Assembly: GCA_016716135.1 (NCBI GenBank)
Contig: JADJWX010000010.1
Coordinates: 1 to 64,000 of the forward strand
From: Lewinellaceae bacterium
Lineage (GTDB): Bacteria; Bacteroidota; Bacteroidia; Chitinophagales; Saprospiraceae
DNA: 64,000 nucleotides
Reading direction: 5' to 3'
The notes beneath the pieces are model-generated. The model did not search any database and was not told where the DNA came from. It worked only from the letters and a program-made list of their open reading frames with translations. The first letter of the stretch is position 1. Each line of letters starts with the position of its first letter. Position numbers and translations under genes: made by a program. Positions 53,026 through 63,700 of the stretch are shown piece after piece.

Positions 53026-54615
53026 TTACATGTCTTCCAAAAGCACAAATCCGGGTTCCAGCGGATCCAGATGTTCCATTAGCCGATCAAAAAACAGGGG
53101 GCCGTATTTTAAAAAGTAGGGAATAAAATTGTCAGACCGCTCTTGAAGGCCTGCGCCGGGAAACAGTTTTTCCTTCAAATTCCGCAGTTGGTTGAGGGCA
53201 ACCTCATGTTTTTGTTTCTCGGCCCGAACCAGCCGGCTCTCCCATTGCTGCAAATGACCGGTAGTTTTTACTTCATCGGCGCGCACGGCTTTTTCGAGAG
53301 TCGGGTCTATGGCCTGGGCTTTCCGGGCCAGGTTGTCGAAAATCTGGCGCAACAATTCAATTTCACCTGCGAGGGTCACATCAGCATCGGCCTGCGCCTC
53401 CACATAAGCCCGGATTAAGGTGTCGGTTTCTTCAAAATACCGGCTGGCTGGAAATCCGAATTTCAGGGAGCGTTTGATCGAATCTTTGTCGAACCACAGC
53501 ACCGAGTTTCGTCGAATCAAAATAGGGTAGGGGATTTGAAAATGCGCAAACTGTGTTTTTCGCTCCAGCCAGTACGCAAGTTCACCGCCGCCGCCAACGT
53601 AGGCGAGGTTGGGCAGTATTAATTCCTGAAATAACGGCCGCAGGACAACATTCGGGCTGAAACGCTCGGGATGTTCCTCCAGTTCGTTCAGGATTTCTTC
53701 CCGGGTAAACTCCAGGTCGGTATTCAAAACCCGGTAAACCGGATTTTCAAAAACAATGCGTTCGCGCTGTCCGGGTTGCAGGTAAAACAAATTGATCTCT
53801 CTTGGCGAGGCTTGGGCTTTAAATCCCAGTGCATTCAGTTGGTCGATGGTTTCATTTACGAGGGCATTGGAAGTCTGCTGAAGCAACTCGTCGCGCATGA
53901 CCGGAATAAAACGGCGTTTCAAATCGGCATGCCCCATGGTAAAAACCAGCAGCCCAAACCTGCCTAGCAGGGCGTGCAGAAGTGCCTGGGTCGCTTCGGC
54001 AAAGGTCTCCGGCCCGGAATAACTTTGTTCGATTATTTGCCAGAGCGCGTGGTCGTTTTCGGTATTCCCCAGCATGCCTTTCAGCGCTTCCAAAACCGGA
54101 GCAACGGTGGCGGCAGGCATAAACCCGACCGCTCCGGTTGATCCGGGTTCCCAGCGCAATTCCTTGTTGAACAAATAAATATGATTGAGTTCGTCAAGGT
54201 CGTGGTCTTCGCTGCCCAGCACAAACACCGGGACGATCTTTTTTCCGCTTGCTTTCTGAACGGCAGCTGCCAGCCGGATGGTGGAAATTGCTTTGTAAAC
54301 AAAATACAGGGGCCCAAGCAACAAGGCAGGCTGATGCGCCGTCGTAACCGTAAACGTGTTTTCGTCCAGCAAGGCGTCAATTTGTGCAAGGGCTGAGGCG
54401 TTGTCCGGAAGCGCAGCGTACTGGCTTTTCAACACGCGCACCAGGGTGCTCCGGTCGACCGGATAATTGCTTCGATCCGCGATGATTTTTTGGAAATTTT
54501 CCAACACCGGGGCATACCGGTAAAATGGTTTCAGTGCCGGGTCGAGCGTGGCATAGGCCAGGTCTGTTTTGGCGAGTTGAGGGATATCAAAAAAGGGGAT
54601 CAGTGTTTTACGCAT
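53026..54615 (-). CDS. bshC: Bacillithiol biosynthesis cysteine-adding enzyme
   Basis: A 529-residue protein of the BshC family, which adds cysteine to glucosaminyl-malate in the last step of bacillithiol synthesis. Diagnostic blocks are FTVTTAHQPALLLGPLYFVYK (split near residues 92-112), VPVFVLGSEDHDLDELNHIY (about 130-150), a PNVVLRPLFQELILPNLAYVGG run around 315, and the C-terminal coiled-coil segment rich in E, K and L. The active-site block has AHQ where many members have GHQ. Cytoplasmic. It indicates that this organism makes bacillithiol; bshA and bshB are not in the window. Confidence 0.94.
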   Translation of the reverse strand: MRKTLIPFFDIPQLAKTDLAYATLDPALKPFYRYAPVLENFQKIIADRSNYPVDRSTLVRVLKSQYAALPDNASALAQIDALLDENTFTVTTAHQPALLLGPLYFVYKAISTIRLAAAVQKASGKKIVPVFVLGSEDHDLDELNHIYLFNKELRWEPGSTGAVGFMPAATVAPVLEALKGMLGNTENDHALWQIIEQSYSGPETFAEATQALLHALLGRFGLLVFTMGHADLKRRFIPVMRDELLQQTSNALVNETIDQLNALGFKAQASPREINLFYLQPGQRERIVFENPVYRVLNTDLEFTREEILNELEEHPERFSPNVVLRPLFQELILPNLAYVGGGGELAYWLERKTQFAHFQIPYPILIRRNSVLWFDKDSIKRSLKFGFPASRYFEETDTLIRAYVEAQADADVTLAGEIELLRQIFDNLARKAQAIDPTLEKAVRADEVKTTGHLQQWESRLVRAEKQKHEVALNQLRNLKEKLFPGAGLQERSDNFIPYFLKYGPLFFDRLMEHLDPLEPGFVLLEDM

Positions 54616-54776
54616 GCGAATCGAACTTGAAAGGCAAGTTTAACAAGAAAGTCCGGAGAAGGTTGGAGGTGGCTGAAGTAATCTGGAAGAAAACCCCCGG
54701 CCGGGCTTTTTACTCAGTTCTTTTTCCCGACATTTGCGGCCCTAATCCGCCTTATCATTTGCAATTTTTCTGAACG

Positions 54777-56447
54777 ATGTCCGAAAAGATCATTTTTTCC
54801 ATGTCGGGTGTAAACAAGGTTTATCCACCCAACAAGCAAGTCCTGAAGAATATTTGGCTTTCCTTTTTTTACGGCGCCAAAATCGGCGTGCTGGGCCTGA
54901 ACGGCTCCGGTAAATCTACGCTCTTAAAAATCATCGCGGGGCTGGATCAAAATTATGAAGGTAAAATCGAATTTGAAAAGCAGTTTAAAATCGGCTATCT
55001 CGCCCAGGAGCCGGAACTGGATGAATCCAAAACCGTGCGGCAGATTGTGGCGGAATCCGTACAACATATAACGGCGCTTTTGGAGGAAAACGAAGAAATC
55101 GGGGCCAAACTGGGCGAAGTTACCGATGACGACGAAATGATGAAACTCATCGAACGCCAGGGGGAGGTGCTTGAACAAATCGATCATCTTGGCGGCTGGG
55201 AGCTGGATCACCGGATCGGCTTGTTTGCCGATGCCTTGCGTTGCCCACCCGACGACACGCCGATCAAGGTATGCTCGGGCGGTGAACGCCGCCGCGTCGC
55301 GCTTGCCCGGCTGTTGCTCAGCCAACCTGACATTTTGCTGCTCGACGAACCGACCAACCACCTAGATGCCGAGTCGGTAGCCTGGCTGGAGCAGTATTTG
55401 CAGAATTTTCCCGGAACGGTCATTGCCGTCACGCACGACCGTTATTTCCTCGATAATGTTGCCGGCTGGATACTTGAACTCGACCGTGGGGAAGGCATTC
55501 CCTGGCAAGGCAACTACTCCTCCTGGCTGGAGCAAAAAGCGAAGCGCCTTGCCCTGGAAGAAAAGCAGGAAGATAAACGCCGCAAAACGCTCGAACGTGA
55601 ACTGGATTGGGTGCGCATGTCGCCCAAAGCCAGGCAGTCCAAAGGCAAGGCGCGTTTGAACGCCTATGAAAAAATGGCCGGCGAAGGCAGCAAGGAAAAA
55701 GAAGCCAAACTGGAACTTTGGATACCGGCCGGGCAGCGCCTGGGCGACAAAGTAATCGAGGTGCATGGCCTGACCAAAGCATTCGGTGACCGGGTGTTGT
55801 TTGAAAACCTCAATTTTGAAATTCCGAAAAACGCCATTGTTGGAATAATCGGGCCGAACGGCGTTGGGAAAAGCACCTTGTTCAAGATTTTGACCGGCAG
55901 GGAAAAACCGGACTCCGGTACGGTAACCATTGGCGATACCGTGAAAATCAGTTATGTTGATCAGAGCCATGAAGCCCTGCTGCCTGAAAAAACAATTTAT
56001 GAAATCATTTCCGGCGGAAACGAATTGCTGACCGTGGGTAACACCTCCGTGAATGCCCGGGCCTACATTTCACGGTTCAATTTCGCCGGCTCTGATCAGC
56101 AAAAAAAACTTGCAGTATGTTCAGGTGGGGAACGCAACCGGGTACATCTGGCCATGACGCTGAAGGACGGTGGAAATGTGCTCCTGCTTGATGAACCAAC
56201 CAACGATATCGATGTGAATACACTCCGGGCACTCGAGGACGCCCTGGATGATTTCGCCGGCTGTGTGCTGCTCATCAGCCACGACCGCTGGTTTATCGAC
56301 CGGCTGGCCACGCATATTTTATCGTTCGAAGATGATGCCGAGGTGGTGTTTTTTGAGGGCAATTTCACCGATTATGAGGAGGCTAAAAAAGCTCGTCTTG
56401 GCGATATTACTCCCCACCGGCCCCGTGTGAAGCATATTTTGAATTGA
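54777..56447 (+). CDS. ettA: Energy-dependent translational throttle protein EttA (ABC-F)
   Basis: A 556-residue ABC-F protein with two ATP-binding cassettes and no membrane part. Cassette 1: Walker A GLNGSGKST, signature CSGGERRRVALARLLL, Walker B ILLLDEPTNHLD. Cassette 2: GPNGVGKST, CSGGERNRVHLAMTL, VLLLDEPTNDID. The EttA-type arm lies within cassette 1 and the linker with SPKARQSKGKARLNAYE is typical. It binds the ribosomal E site and gates elongation by energy state. The length equals that of E. coli EttA (555). Confidence 0.96.
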   Translation: MSEKIIFSMSGVNKVYPPNKQVLKNIWLSFFYGAKIGVLGLNGSGKSTLLKIIAGLDQNYEGKIEFEKQFKIGYLAQEPELDESKTVRQIVAESVQHITALLEENEEIGAKLGEVTDDDEMMKLIERQGEVLEQIDHLGGWELDHRIGLFADALRCPPDDTPIKVCSGGERRRVALARLLLSQPDILLLDEPTNHLDAESVAWLEQYLQNFPGTVIAVTHDRYFLDNVAGWILELDRGEGIPWQGNYSSWLEQKAKRLALEEKQEDKRRKTLERELDWVRMSPKARQSKGKARLNAYEKMAGEGSKEKEAKLELWIPAGQRLGDKVIEVHGLTKAFGDRVLFENLNFEIPKNAIVGIIGPNGVGKSTLFKILTGREKPDSGTVTIGDTVKISYVDQSHEALLPEKTIYEIISGGNELLTVGNTSVNARAYISRFNFAGSDQQKKLAVCSGGERNRVHLAMTLKDGGNVLLLDEPTNDIDVNTLRALEDALDDFAGCVLLISHDRWFIDRLATHILSFEDDAEVVFFEGNFTDYEEAKKARLGDITPHRPRVKHILN

Positions 56448-56613
56448 GGCAAATAGTAGATCGCGCGCATATTTAACCCCTGATTCGCATGACGCTTGCC
56501 TGGCATTTATTCAGGGCATCAACAACCGCTCCCAAGCGATTGTGTTGGAATTAGCACACCGGCTGACGAACCTCGTGCTAAAAATTGCGTTTCCCTTCAA
56601 ACTCATATCAACG

Positions 56614-57954
56614 ATGTCAAAACCAATTGCCGTTTTTTGGTTTCGCCGTGATTTGCGCCTGGAGGATAATGCTGGCTTGTACCATGCTTTGAAAAGTGGC
56701 TATCCGGTCTTACCGCTATTTATTTTCGATACGAAAATTCTGGACGATTTGCCGGCACATGACGATGCCCGGGTGGAGTTTATACGGCAGGCGGTAGCAG
56801 ATTTGGCAGGCGCCCTTGAAGATTTGGGCAGTGCCATGTATGTCGCAGTGGGTACTCCGGCAGATGTTTGGCGGCAATTATTGCAGAAATATCGTATTGC
56901 GGCGGTTTATACCAACCGCGACTATGAACCCTACGCTTTGGAGCGGGATGCTGCGGTGGCAGACCTTCTGAAAGAGCGCGAGATTCCGTTTCTGGATTTC
57001 AAAGACCACGTCATTTTTGAACACGATGAAGTGGTGAAAGATGACGGCACCCCATACACCGTATTTACGCCGTACAGCCGCAAATGGAAAGCAAAACTCG
57101 GTTCCGGGCTAAATGATCCTTCGGAAGCGTCGGCCCAATCTTTTTATTTCCGGAGTTATCCTACAGCTGCATACAGCAGCAGGTTTTTGCAAACACAGCC
57201 CTTGCCGGTGCCTGCACTTTCCGATATGGGGTTTGCGCCAGCCGGTATTCCTTTTCCGCCAAAGACCGTTACACAAGGGTTGATTCGAAAATACGATCAA
57301 ACCCGGAATTTTCCGGCTATCGACGGCACGTCCCGCCTTGGGGTGCATTTTCGATTTGGGACGATCAGCATTCGTGAAAAGGCAAGGTTGGCCAGCACCT
57401 TAAATGAGACATACCTGAATGAATTGATCTGGCGGGATTTTTACAGCCAGATACTGGCGCATTTCCCCCATGTGGTGCATGCTCCGTTCAAACCCCAATA
57501 CGACCAAATTCCGTGGCGGGAGGCAAGGGAGGAATTCGAGCGTTGGTGTTCGGGCCAAACCGGCTATCCGATCGTGGATGCCGGCATGCGGGAGTTGAAT
57601 CAAACGGGATATATGCATAACCGGGTGCGCATGATTACTGCCAGTTTCCTGACCAAGCATCTTTTGATTGATTGGCGGCGGGGAGAGGCGTATTTCGCCA
57701 AAAAATTGCTCGATTTTGATCTGGCTAGCAATAACGGCGGCTGGCAGTGGGCCGCCGGGTGCGGTACGGATGCCGCACCGTATTTCCGGATATTCAACCC
57801 GGATTCGCAAACAAAAAAGTTTGATCCGGAGCTCCGGTACATTCGGAAATGGGTTCCGGAGGTGGATTCAGCCAGGTATCCCAAACCAATCGTCGAACAC
57901 AACTTTGCTCGCCAACGCTGCCTGGAAACGTATAAGCGCGCCCTTCAGGAGTAG
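56614..57954 (+). CDS. phrB: Deoxyribodipyrimidine photolyase (class I, cryptochrome family)
   Basis: A 446-residue flavoprotein; the ATG at 56614 (MSKPIAVFWFRRDLRLEDNA) is the family start. The N-terminal antenna domain (about 1-130) precedes the FAD-binding domain with SRLGVHFRFGTISIRE, LIWRDFYSQIL, FERWCSGQTGYPIVDAGMRE and MHNRVRMITASFL. NNGGWQWAAGCGTDAAPYFR holds parts of the tryptophan electron-transfer chain. It repairs cyclobutane pyrimidine dimers with light; cryptochrome-like roles cannot be excluded. The convergent next gene ends 5 bases after it. Confidence 0.95.
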   Translation: MSKPIAVFWFRRDLRLEDNAGLYHALKSGYPVLPLFIFDTKILDDLPAHDDARVEFIRQAVADLAGALEDLGSAMYVAVGTPADVWRQLLQKYRIAAVYTNRDYEPYALERDAAVADLLKEREIPFLDFKDHVIFEHDEVVKDDGTPYTVFTPYSRKWKAKLGSGLNDPSEASAQSFYFRSYPTAAYSSRFLQTQPLPVPALSDMGFAPAGIPFPPKTVTQGLIRKYDQTRNFPAIDGTSRLGVHFRFGTISIREKARLASTLNETYLNELIWRDFYSQILAHFPHVVHAPFKPQYDQIPWREAREEFERWCSGQTGYPIVDAGMRELNQTGYMHNRVRMITASFLTKHLLIDWRRGEAYFAKKLLDFDLASNNGGWQWAAGCGTDAAPYFRIFNPDSQTKKFDPELRYIRKWVPEVDSARYPKPIVEHNFARQRCLETYKRALQE

Positions 57955-57959
57955 GCCAC

Positions 57960-59138
57960 TTACCGTTGTGCCTGGCGACCAAACAAGGCATATCCTACGG
58001 CAATAAAAAATTGATTGCCCTCCATGGCGGAATTTCCTTCGCTCAGATTAAGCCAGCGGTGCCCGAGCCGTACCCGCACACCGTGGTAGCTGGTTGCAAC
58101 ATTTCCTTTGCCCATATTGAATTTGATGTCAGCCTGGATAGCGGCGCCGAGATGCCAACCGTTAAACCGGAAATTGTCGTAATAATCCGGTTTGGGATCG
58201 TCCTCGTTCTTCGGGGGGTGAATGCTGCTAAATCCGCCGCCGAGGCAAGGGGAAACCCGGAGTCTGGATGTATTGATGACATCGAATCCGGTTTCCAGTT
58301 CAATAGCAATAAATGTGGATTGCTCTCCGGTCGTCCAGAAATACCTGTTTTGTTCCACATCGCGGTCGAGCTTTTGCCCGCCGGCTGCCAATCGAGCAGC
58401 CAGGCTCCAGCCTTTGCGCCAGCAGCTGAGTCCGATGTCAATTCCAAAAAGCGGTCGGAGGGTGCGTTCCAGATTGCCCGACCAGTTGCTTTGAAGAAAA
58501 AGCAGGTCGAGACTGATTGCCCAAGGGCCGGGTTGTTTTGTATTATACATTCTTTCAATGACGAAGGGTCTGAATTTTGATTTTGGGAATGTTTTTAAAA
58601 AACCGTTGAGTTGGGTATCAAATTCAGATGCTGCCGGTTCCTCAATGCTCAGGCGCAGCAAGTAATTGAGCAGTAGTGAAGCAAACGCGCGCTCTTCAGT
58701 AGAAAGCCAAGCCTGCCGGATTTGATCAAACAGGTAGGCTTGATTTTCAAATAATTTCAAATCCAACCGCTTGAAAAGACTGTCGGGAGGGGGAGGGATT
58801 TTATTCCAGGTTTCGGCTTCCAGGATGATAGTAAACCAAGTCACTTCTTGAAGCAATGGGCTGTAATTATCCAACCAGAAGTACAAAAGCCAACGCTCAT
58901 CCCATTGAAGGGCATTGTGTTCGGCATCTTCGAGCCGTTGGAGGGAGTCGAGCCAAAATTGAGTGTTCAAACGATCGTCTGACTCAAATGCTATCATTAA
59001 ATTTTGCCGGCCCTCAGAAATTAGATCTGGCAGAGGAGGGAGCGAATCGGCCTGCGCGGATACACTGAACGGAAGTGCCAAAATGAATACGATTTGGATA
59101 CACACTACTTTCACGACGGAGAACGTTGATTTAACCAT
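57960..59138 (-). CDS. Secreted hypothetical protein, possible outer-membrane barrel
   Basis: A 392-residue protein with a signal peptide (VVCIQIVFILALPFSVSAQA, cleavage near residue 30). The middle (about 60-190) is helical and rich in Leu, Trp and Asp (LQWDERWLLYFWLDNYSPLL). The C-terminal 180 residues alternate hydrophobic and polar residues in strands such as PWAISLDLLFLQSNW, WSLAARLAAGG, TFIAIELETGFDV, GWHLGAAIQADIKFN and FFIAVGYALFG, as in a small beta-barrel, ending in an aromatic-containing strand. No family is recognised. It is divergent from the HtrA protease gene with 177 bases between them. Confidence 0.7.
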   Translation of the reverse strand: MVKSTFSVVKVVCIQIVFILALPFSVSAQADSLPPLPDLISEGRQNLMIAFESDDRLNTQFWLDSLQRLEDAEHNALQWDERWLLYFWLDNYSPLLQEVTWFTIILEAETWNKIPPPPDSLFKRLDLKLFENQAYLFDQIRQAWLSTEERAFASLLLNYLLRLSIEEPAASEFDTQLNGFLKTFPKSKFRPFVIERMYNTKQPGPWAISLDLLFLQSNWSGNLERTLRPLFGIDIGLSCWRKGWSLAARLAAGGQKLDRDVEQNRYFWTTGEQSTFIAIELETGFDVINTSRLRVSPCLGGGFSSIHPPKNEDDPKPDYYDNFRFNGWHLGAAIQADIKFNMGKGNVATSYHGVRVRLGHRWLNLSEGNSAMEGNQFFIAVGYALFGRQAQR

Positions 59139-59315
59139 TATATCTGGGTGAAATTTGCAAAAGATTTTTACTTCGAAGTGTTAAGAAGCGTTAAGGGGCA
59201 CGATTTTTAGGTTGACTTTTCTGACGATTCAGGATTTTGCATAAAAAATTAAGCATCTTGGGGTAAAATACGGGTTTCGATTTTCCCTTTACTTTGGAAA
59301 TATACCTTCTTGTCC

Positions 59316-60755
59316 ATGAAAAAGTTTGTTCAGCTGTTTATTGTTGCTCTATTGAGCGCACTGCTTTCTGTCATGCTCTATCGCCGGTTGGATGGCCCAA
59401 GGCAGGTCTTTTGGAATGAGCCGGATGGTGGTGAAGCGCGGTATGCCGGGGTGGTTGATAAACTATTTGATGCCAGGCTCAACAGCACTTTTTTTTCTTC
59501 TTCGCCAACGGATTTCATTGCAGCTGCGGAAGTTGCCACTCCTGCGGTGGTGAATATTCGGGCATTACTCGAATCCGGTGGCGGGATTTGGGGGGGCTCA
59601 ACCTTGACGGGATCCTCGGGCTCGGGTGTAATCATGTCGCCCGACGGGTATATTGTAACAAACCATCACGTGGTGGAGCATAGCCGCGACATCAAAGTGA
59701 CCCTGGCCGATAAACGGGAATACAAAGCCGAACTGGTTGGGTCGGATCCGTCGACAGATATTGCTTTGTTGCGAATTCAGGAATACGATCTTCCCTTCAT
59801 GTTGTTTGGAAACAGCGATTCGGTTCGGGTGGGCGAATGGGTTTTGGCCGTTGGCAATCCGTTTAATCTTGAAAGCACGGTTACGGCTGGGATTATCAGT
59901 GCAAAAGGCCGAAATATCAATATTCTGGGCGGGGTAACCAGTATTGAGTCGTTTATTCAAACGGATGCTGCTGTTAACCCGGGAAACAGCGGCGGCGCGT
60001 TGGTGAATTCAGCGGGAGAATTGATTGGGATAAATACTGCAATTATTACCGAATCAGGGAGTTATGAAGGATATTCCTTTGCTGTGCCGTCGAATTTAGT
60101 GCAAAAAGTAATTCGGGACCTGCGCGAATTTGGCGATGTCCAGCGGGCCTTTTTAGGTGTGAATATTGAAGACTTGAACAGTGAAATGGCACGAGAGATA
60201 GGCCTGCCCAATGCGGATGGCGTCCGGGTGACCCGGATCAATATGAATAGTGCTGCTGCCGACGCCGGGCTGCAATCGGGCGATGTGATTTTGGGTTTAA
60301 ATAACATACAAATCCGGCGGTCGCCGGAGTTGCAGGAGTACATCGGCCGTTTTCGGCCCGGTAATCAAATTACAGTTGAATATTGGCGCAATGGCCGGCG
60401 CAATGTCACCAGCGTTTTATTAAAAGACAAAAACAATTCAACCGGCCAGGCAATCAAAGTGCAAGGAAATGAATTGGAAAAAGAACTTGGTATCGCTTTT
60501 CGGGAGCTCAACCGGGACGAACGCCGCCGGATGCGGATACAGGGTACGCTAATCACCAGCGTCCGAAGAGGGAGCCCGGTATATGAAACAAATATGCAAC
60601 CGGGATTTATAGTCACCAGTGTAAATGGCAACCGAATATCGACCATGGCTGAAACAATCGACTGCATCCGGAATGCATATAACCATGTAATACTGGATGG
60701 TTATTACGAAGGGGAGCCTGACCTGTACTCCTACCGGTTTCGAAAAAGGAAATAA
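59316..60755 (+). CDS. HtrA/DegQ-family serine protease with PDZ domains
   Basis: A 479-residue envelope protease; the ATG at 59316 is used rather than the TTG two codons earlier. An N-terminal helix (FVQLFIVALLSALLSVMLY) exports or anchors it. The trypsin-like domain has the triad H118 (TNHHVVEH), D148 (PSTDIALLRI) and S225 (NPGNSGGALVN). A first PDZ domain (about 265-360) contains FLGVNIEDLN and GLQSGDVILGLN. A second, more diverged one (about 385-475) contains QPGFIVTSVNGNRI. It degrades or refolds damaged envelope proteins. No sigma-54 element is seen upstream. It is convergent with the giant coiled-coil gene, 11 bases apart. Confidence 0.95.
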   Translation: MKKFVQLFIVALLSALLSVMLYRRLDGPRQVFWNEPDGGEARYAGVVDKLFDARLNSTFFSSSPTDFIAAAEVATPAVVNIRALLESGGGIWGGSTLTGSSGSGVIMSPDGYIVTNHHVVEHSRDIKVTLADKREYKAELVGSDPSTDIALLRIQEYDLPFMLFGNSDSVRVGEWVLAVGNPFNLESTVTAGIISAKGRNINILGGVTSIESFIQTDAAVNPGNSGGALVNSAGELIGINTAIITESGSYEGYSFAVPSNLVQKVIRDLREFGDVQRAFLGVNIEDLNSEMAREIGLPNADGVRVTRINMNSAAADAGLQSGDVILGLNNIQIRRSPELQEYIGRFRPGNQITVEYWRNGRRNVTSVLLKDKNNSTGQAIKVQGNELEKELGIAFRELNRDERRRMRIQGTLITSVRRGSPVYETNMQPGFIVTSVNGNRISTMAETIDCIRNAYNHVILDGYYEGEPDLYSYRFRKRK

Positions 60756-60766
60756 GCGCTGTTTAA

Positions 60767-63700
60767 TTAGTTGTTGCCGGCGGCTTTTTTCTTTTTTTCA
60801 GCCTCTTCCTGCAAGCGCAACAGTTCTGCTTTAGCGTTTTGAATATCCGTTTGCAAAGTGGTGAGTTCCTGCTGTTTTTGGGTATATTGTTGTTGAACCT
60901 GCGCTATTTTTTGTTGCTCTTCTTTAATTTTCAGCGCAGCATCTTCTTTTGCACGTTTGATTTCCTCCGCTGCTTCGGCACGAATTGCGGCAATACGTTT
61001 GGTTTCATCATCCTTCGTTTGCGCGATGCTGGCTGCTGCATCCTGCTTAGCTTTGTAAATGGCTTCAGAGGCATCTTTTTGCGCCTTCTCTACTTCTTCT
61101 GCCGATTTTTTTCTGGCCATTTCGGTTTCTGCGGCGTACTGTTGCCGTTTTTGTTCGGCTTCTTTCCGGGCTGTTGATACTTCGGCAGCTGCCTGAGCGC
61201 GAACATCTTCCATTTCTTTTCTGGCACGTTCCTGTGCATCGCTCACTTCCTTTGCATACTCCGCCTTTTTATTGTCGGCCTCTGTCTTGGCAAGGGCAAT
61301 TGCTTCCAAAGCCTGTTTTTTAGCACCGGCTACTTCCCGGGCGGCGGTTTCTTTGGTGCTTGCAATTTCAATTGCGGCCTCTTCTTTGGCCTTGGCAATA
61401 TTTTCCGCACTTTCCTGGCGGGCACGCGCAGCATTTTCTTTGGCCAGTTTAATTTCTTCTGCTGCGGTTTGGTTGGTACTGGCAACTTCCTGAGCGGCGC
61501 GTTCGCGGGCAGTAGCCAGTTCGGAGGCGAGGCGCTGTCGCTCGCGTGCGGCATTTTCCCGTGAAATGCGGATACTGTCGGCTTCCGCGGTTTTTATGGC
61601 CGCGATCGCTTGTGCACTTTGTTTGCGCGCCTCCGATACGGCATTGGCAGATTCCTGTTGTGCGCGCACCTGGGCTTCCTTGGCTGATGCAATTTCCTTG
61701 GCGGCGCGTTCCCGGGCTGCATTTATTTCGGCTGCGGCTTTTTCCCGGCTGGCGATGACATCCTGCGCGGTGGCGTTTAGTGTTTCCTGCTGTTTCTTGT
61801 TCGCCTCTGCAATAGCGGCAGCGGCCTCCTGTTGGATTTGGACAATACGTTGGTCTGCGGTTTGTTTGGCGCTCGAGACCTCTTCGGCGTACTGTTTTTG
61901 AGCCTGATCGGCGTTGGTATTAGCGGCAACTACTTTGTTCCGGGCTTCTTCCTGTGCTTTGGCAATTTCCTGCTGGCTGCGATCACGGGCCTGGAGCACC
62001 TGCTCTGCACTTTCCTGTTTGATCTTTGATTCTTTTTCCTTGGCAGCGGCTAAAGACAGGGCGAGTTCCTCCTGAATTTTCCGGATTTCGTCCTCTGCGC
62101 GTTTCCGGGCAGCAACCACGGAGGCGGTAATGGAGTCGCGTTGTGCCTGGGCACGAGCCTGGGAGGCTGCAATTGCTTTTGTGGCCTCCTCCTGAATTTG
62201 CTGGACATTCAGGGCGGCTTTTTGCTTGCTCTCGGCTACTTCTTTGGCAATGTCAAGTTTTTCGTTTTCAGCCTTTTCGCGGTAGGCGAGCACATCGTGT
62301 TGCGCCTTTTCAATTTCATTGGCGGCGCGTTTTTTCGCTTCGGCTACTTCCAACGCACTGGCTTCTTTTTGTTTAGCTACGTTTTCGCGAATTTCGGCAA
62401 GTTCTGAAGCACTGTTTTGCTCCAACATTGCGCGCTCCTCTGCTGCTTTCCTGCGCGACTCAGCCAGCTCAGTTGCCAGCCGTTGTTTCTCCAACACGGC
62501 ATTTTCTCTAGCCTTGGCAACCTCATTGGCAGATTCCTCCCGGATACGGAGAATTTCTTCCGAGGCAGACTTTTTAGTGCCGATGACATCTTCCGTAGTC
62601 TTTTCTTTTTCCATCTTGGCCTTCTCGCGGGCATCGGCGATTGCTTTTGCATTTTCATCGCGAATCCGCTGCAACTCATCCTCCGAGTTTTCGCGGGCGC
62701 TGGCTACATCGTCGGCATACTCCAGTTTGGCTTGATCCAGCCGCTCTTTGATATTCAACAATTCTTTCGCGGCATTATCCCGCGCTTTTTGCACTTCTTC
62801 CGCGGCTGTGAGCCTCGCTTTTTGGATATCCTCCCCGGCTTTGCGGCGCTCGGCTTCTACGTTCATGGCTAGCCTGGATATCGCGGAGTCTGCTTTGATT
62901 TTGCTATCGGTAATTATGGCCTGTGTTTCGGCTTTCGTTTTTTCGATTTCGGCAAGGCTGGATTTTCGGGCCTCCAGCACTTCATTGGCATATTCCAGTT
63001 TTTTTTGGTTCGCGGCCTCGCGGGCTGCAGCTACCTCCTGCTGGAGCTGGGCTTTGATCGCATCGCCGCGTTCGCGTTCGGCTTTTATTTCGTTTCGGAT
63101 TTGTTCTTTTGTTTTTTCCAGGTCTGATCGCAAACTGGTAACCTCCTCATCGCTCACCGGCGCTGAAGAGGCTTTGGGTTTGGGTTTGCCGGCTTGGGCA
63201 GACGTCGATCCGGAGGAAGTGGCAGATTCGGATTCGGCAGTACGGTTTGGACGAACGATTTCTGCGCCCGGTGTGTCTTTTATAGATGCGACTTCCAGTG
63301 CGTTGAAAAAACAAATGGACAGGTTTCTAAACTCACTTTGGCGGTTGGGGTTAATCGTGAACTTGTATTTCTGCCGGTTCACAAAATTGATCAGGTTTAC
63401 GCCGGTGATGGTCGTATTGGATAGCCATTTGATCGCGTCCAAATCCAACTGGAGGTTGTTGCGGTGAGTTGGAACATTGCCGGGTACAACTTCTCCGAGG
63501 GAAACAAATTTGTAAATACGTTCCTTGCCGGTGAAATCGACAAAAACCACCTGGTCGTCCTGGTTAAATTCTATTCCACCAACCGAGGTCATTCGGGCGT
63601 AAATCCCTTTTTCGTCGGTGAAAAACTCCATGCCATAATTGTACCCGCCACGTACAACAATCGTCACCAGATCGGTCCGGACAATTTGAACCCCCGATAT

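Noticed and set aside
60900..63100. Possible CRISPR-like or tandem DNA repeats in the coiled-coil gene
   Set aside because: The periodicity is at protein level (heptad-type Ala/Glu/Lys pattern) with varied codons; there are no identical repeats with unique spacers.
61272..63467. Several Ala/Ser/Phe-rich plus-strand frames opposite the giant coiled-coil gene
   Set aside because: These mirror the repetitive codons of the coiled coil (GCN, GAA, AAA runs) and do not form a coherent protein.
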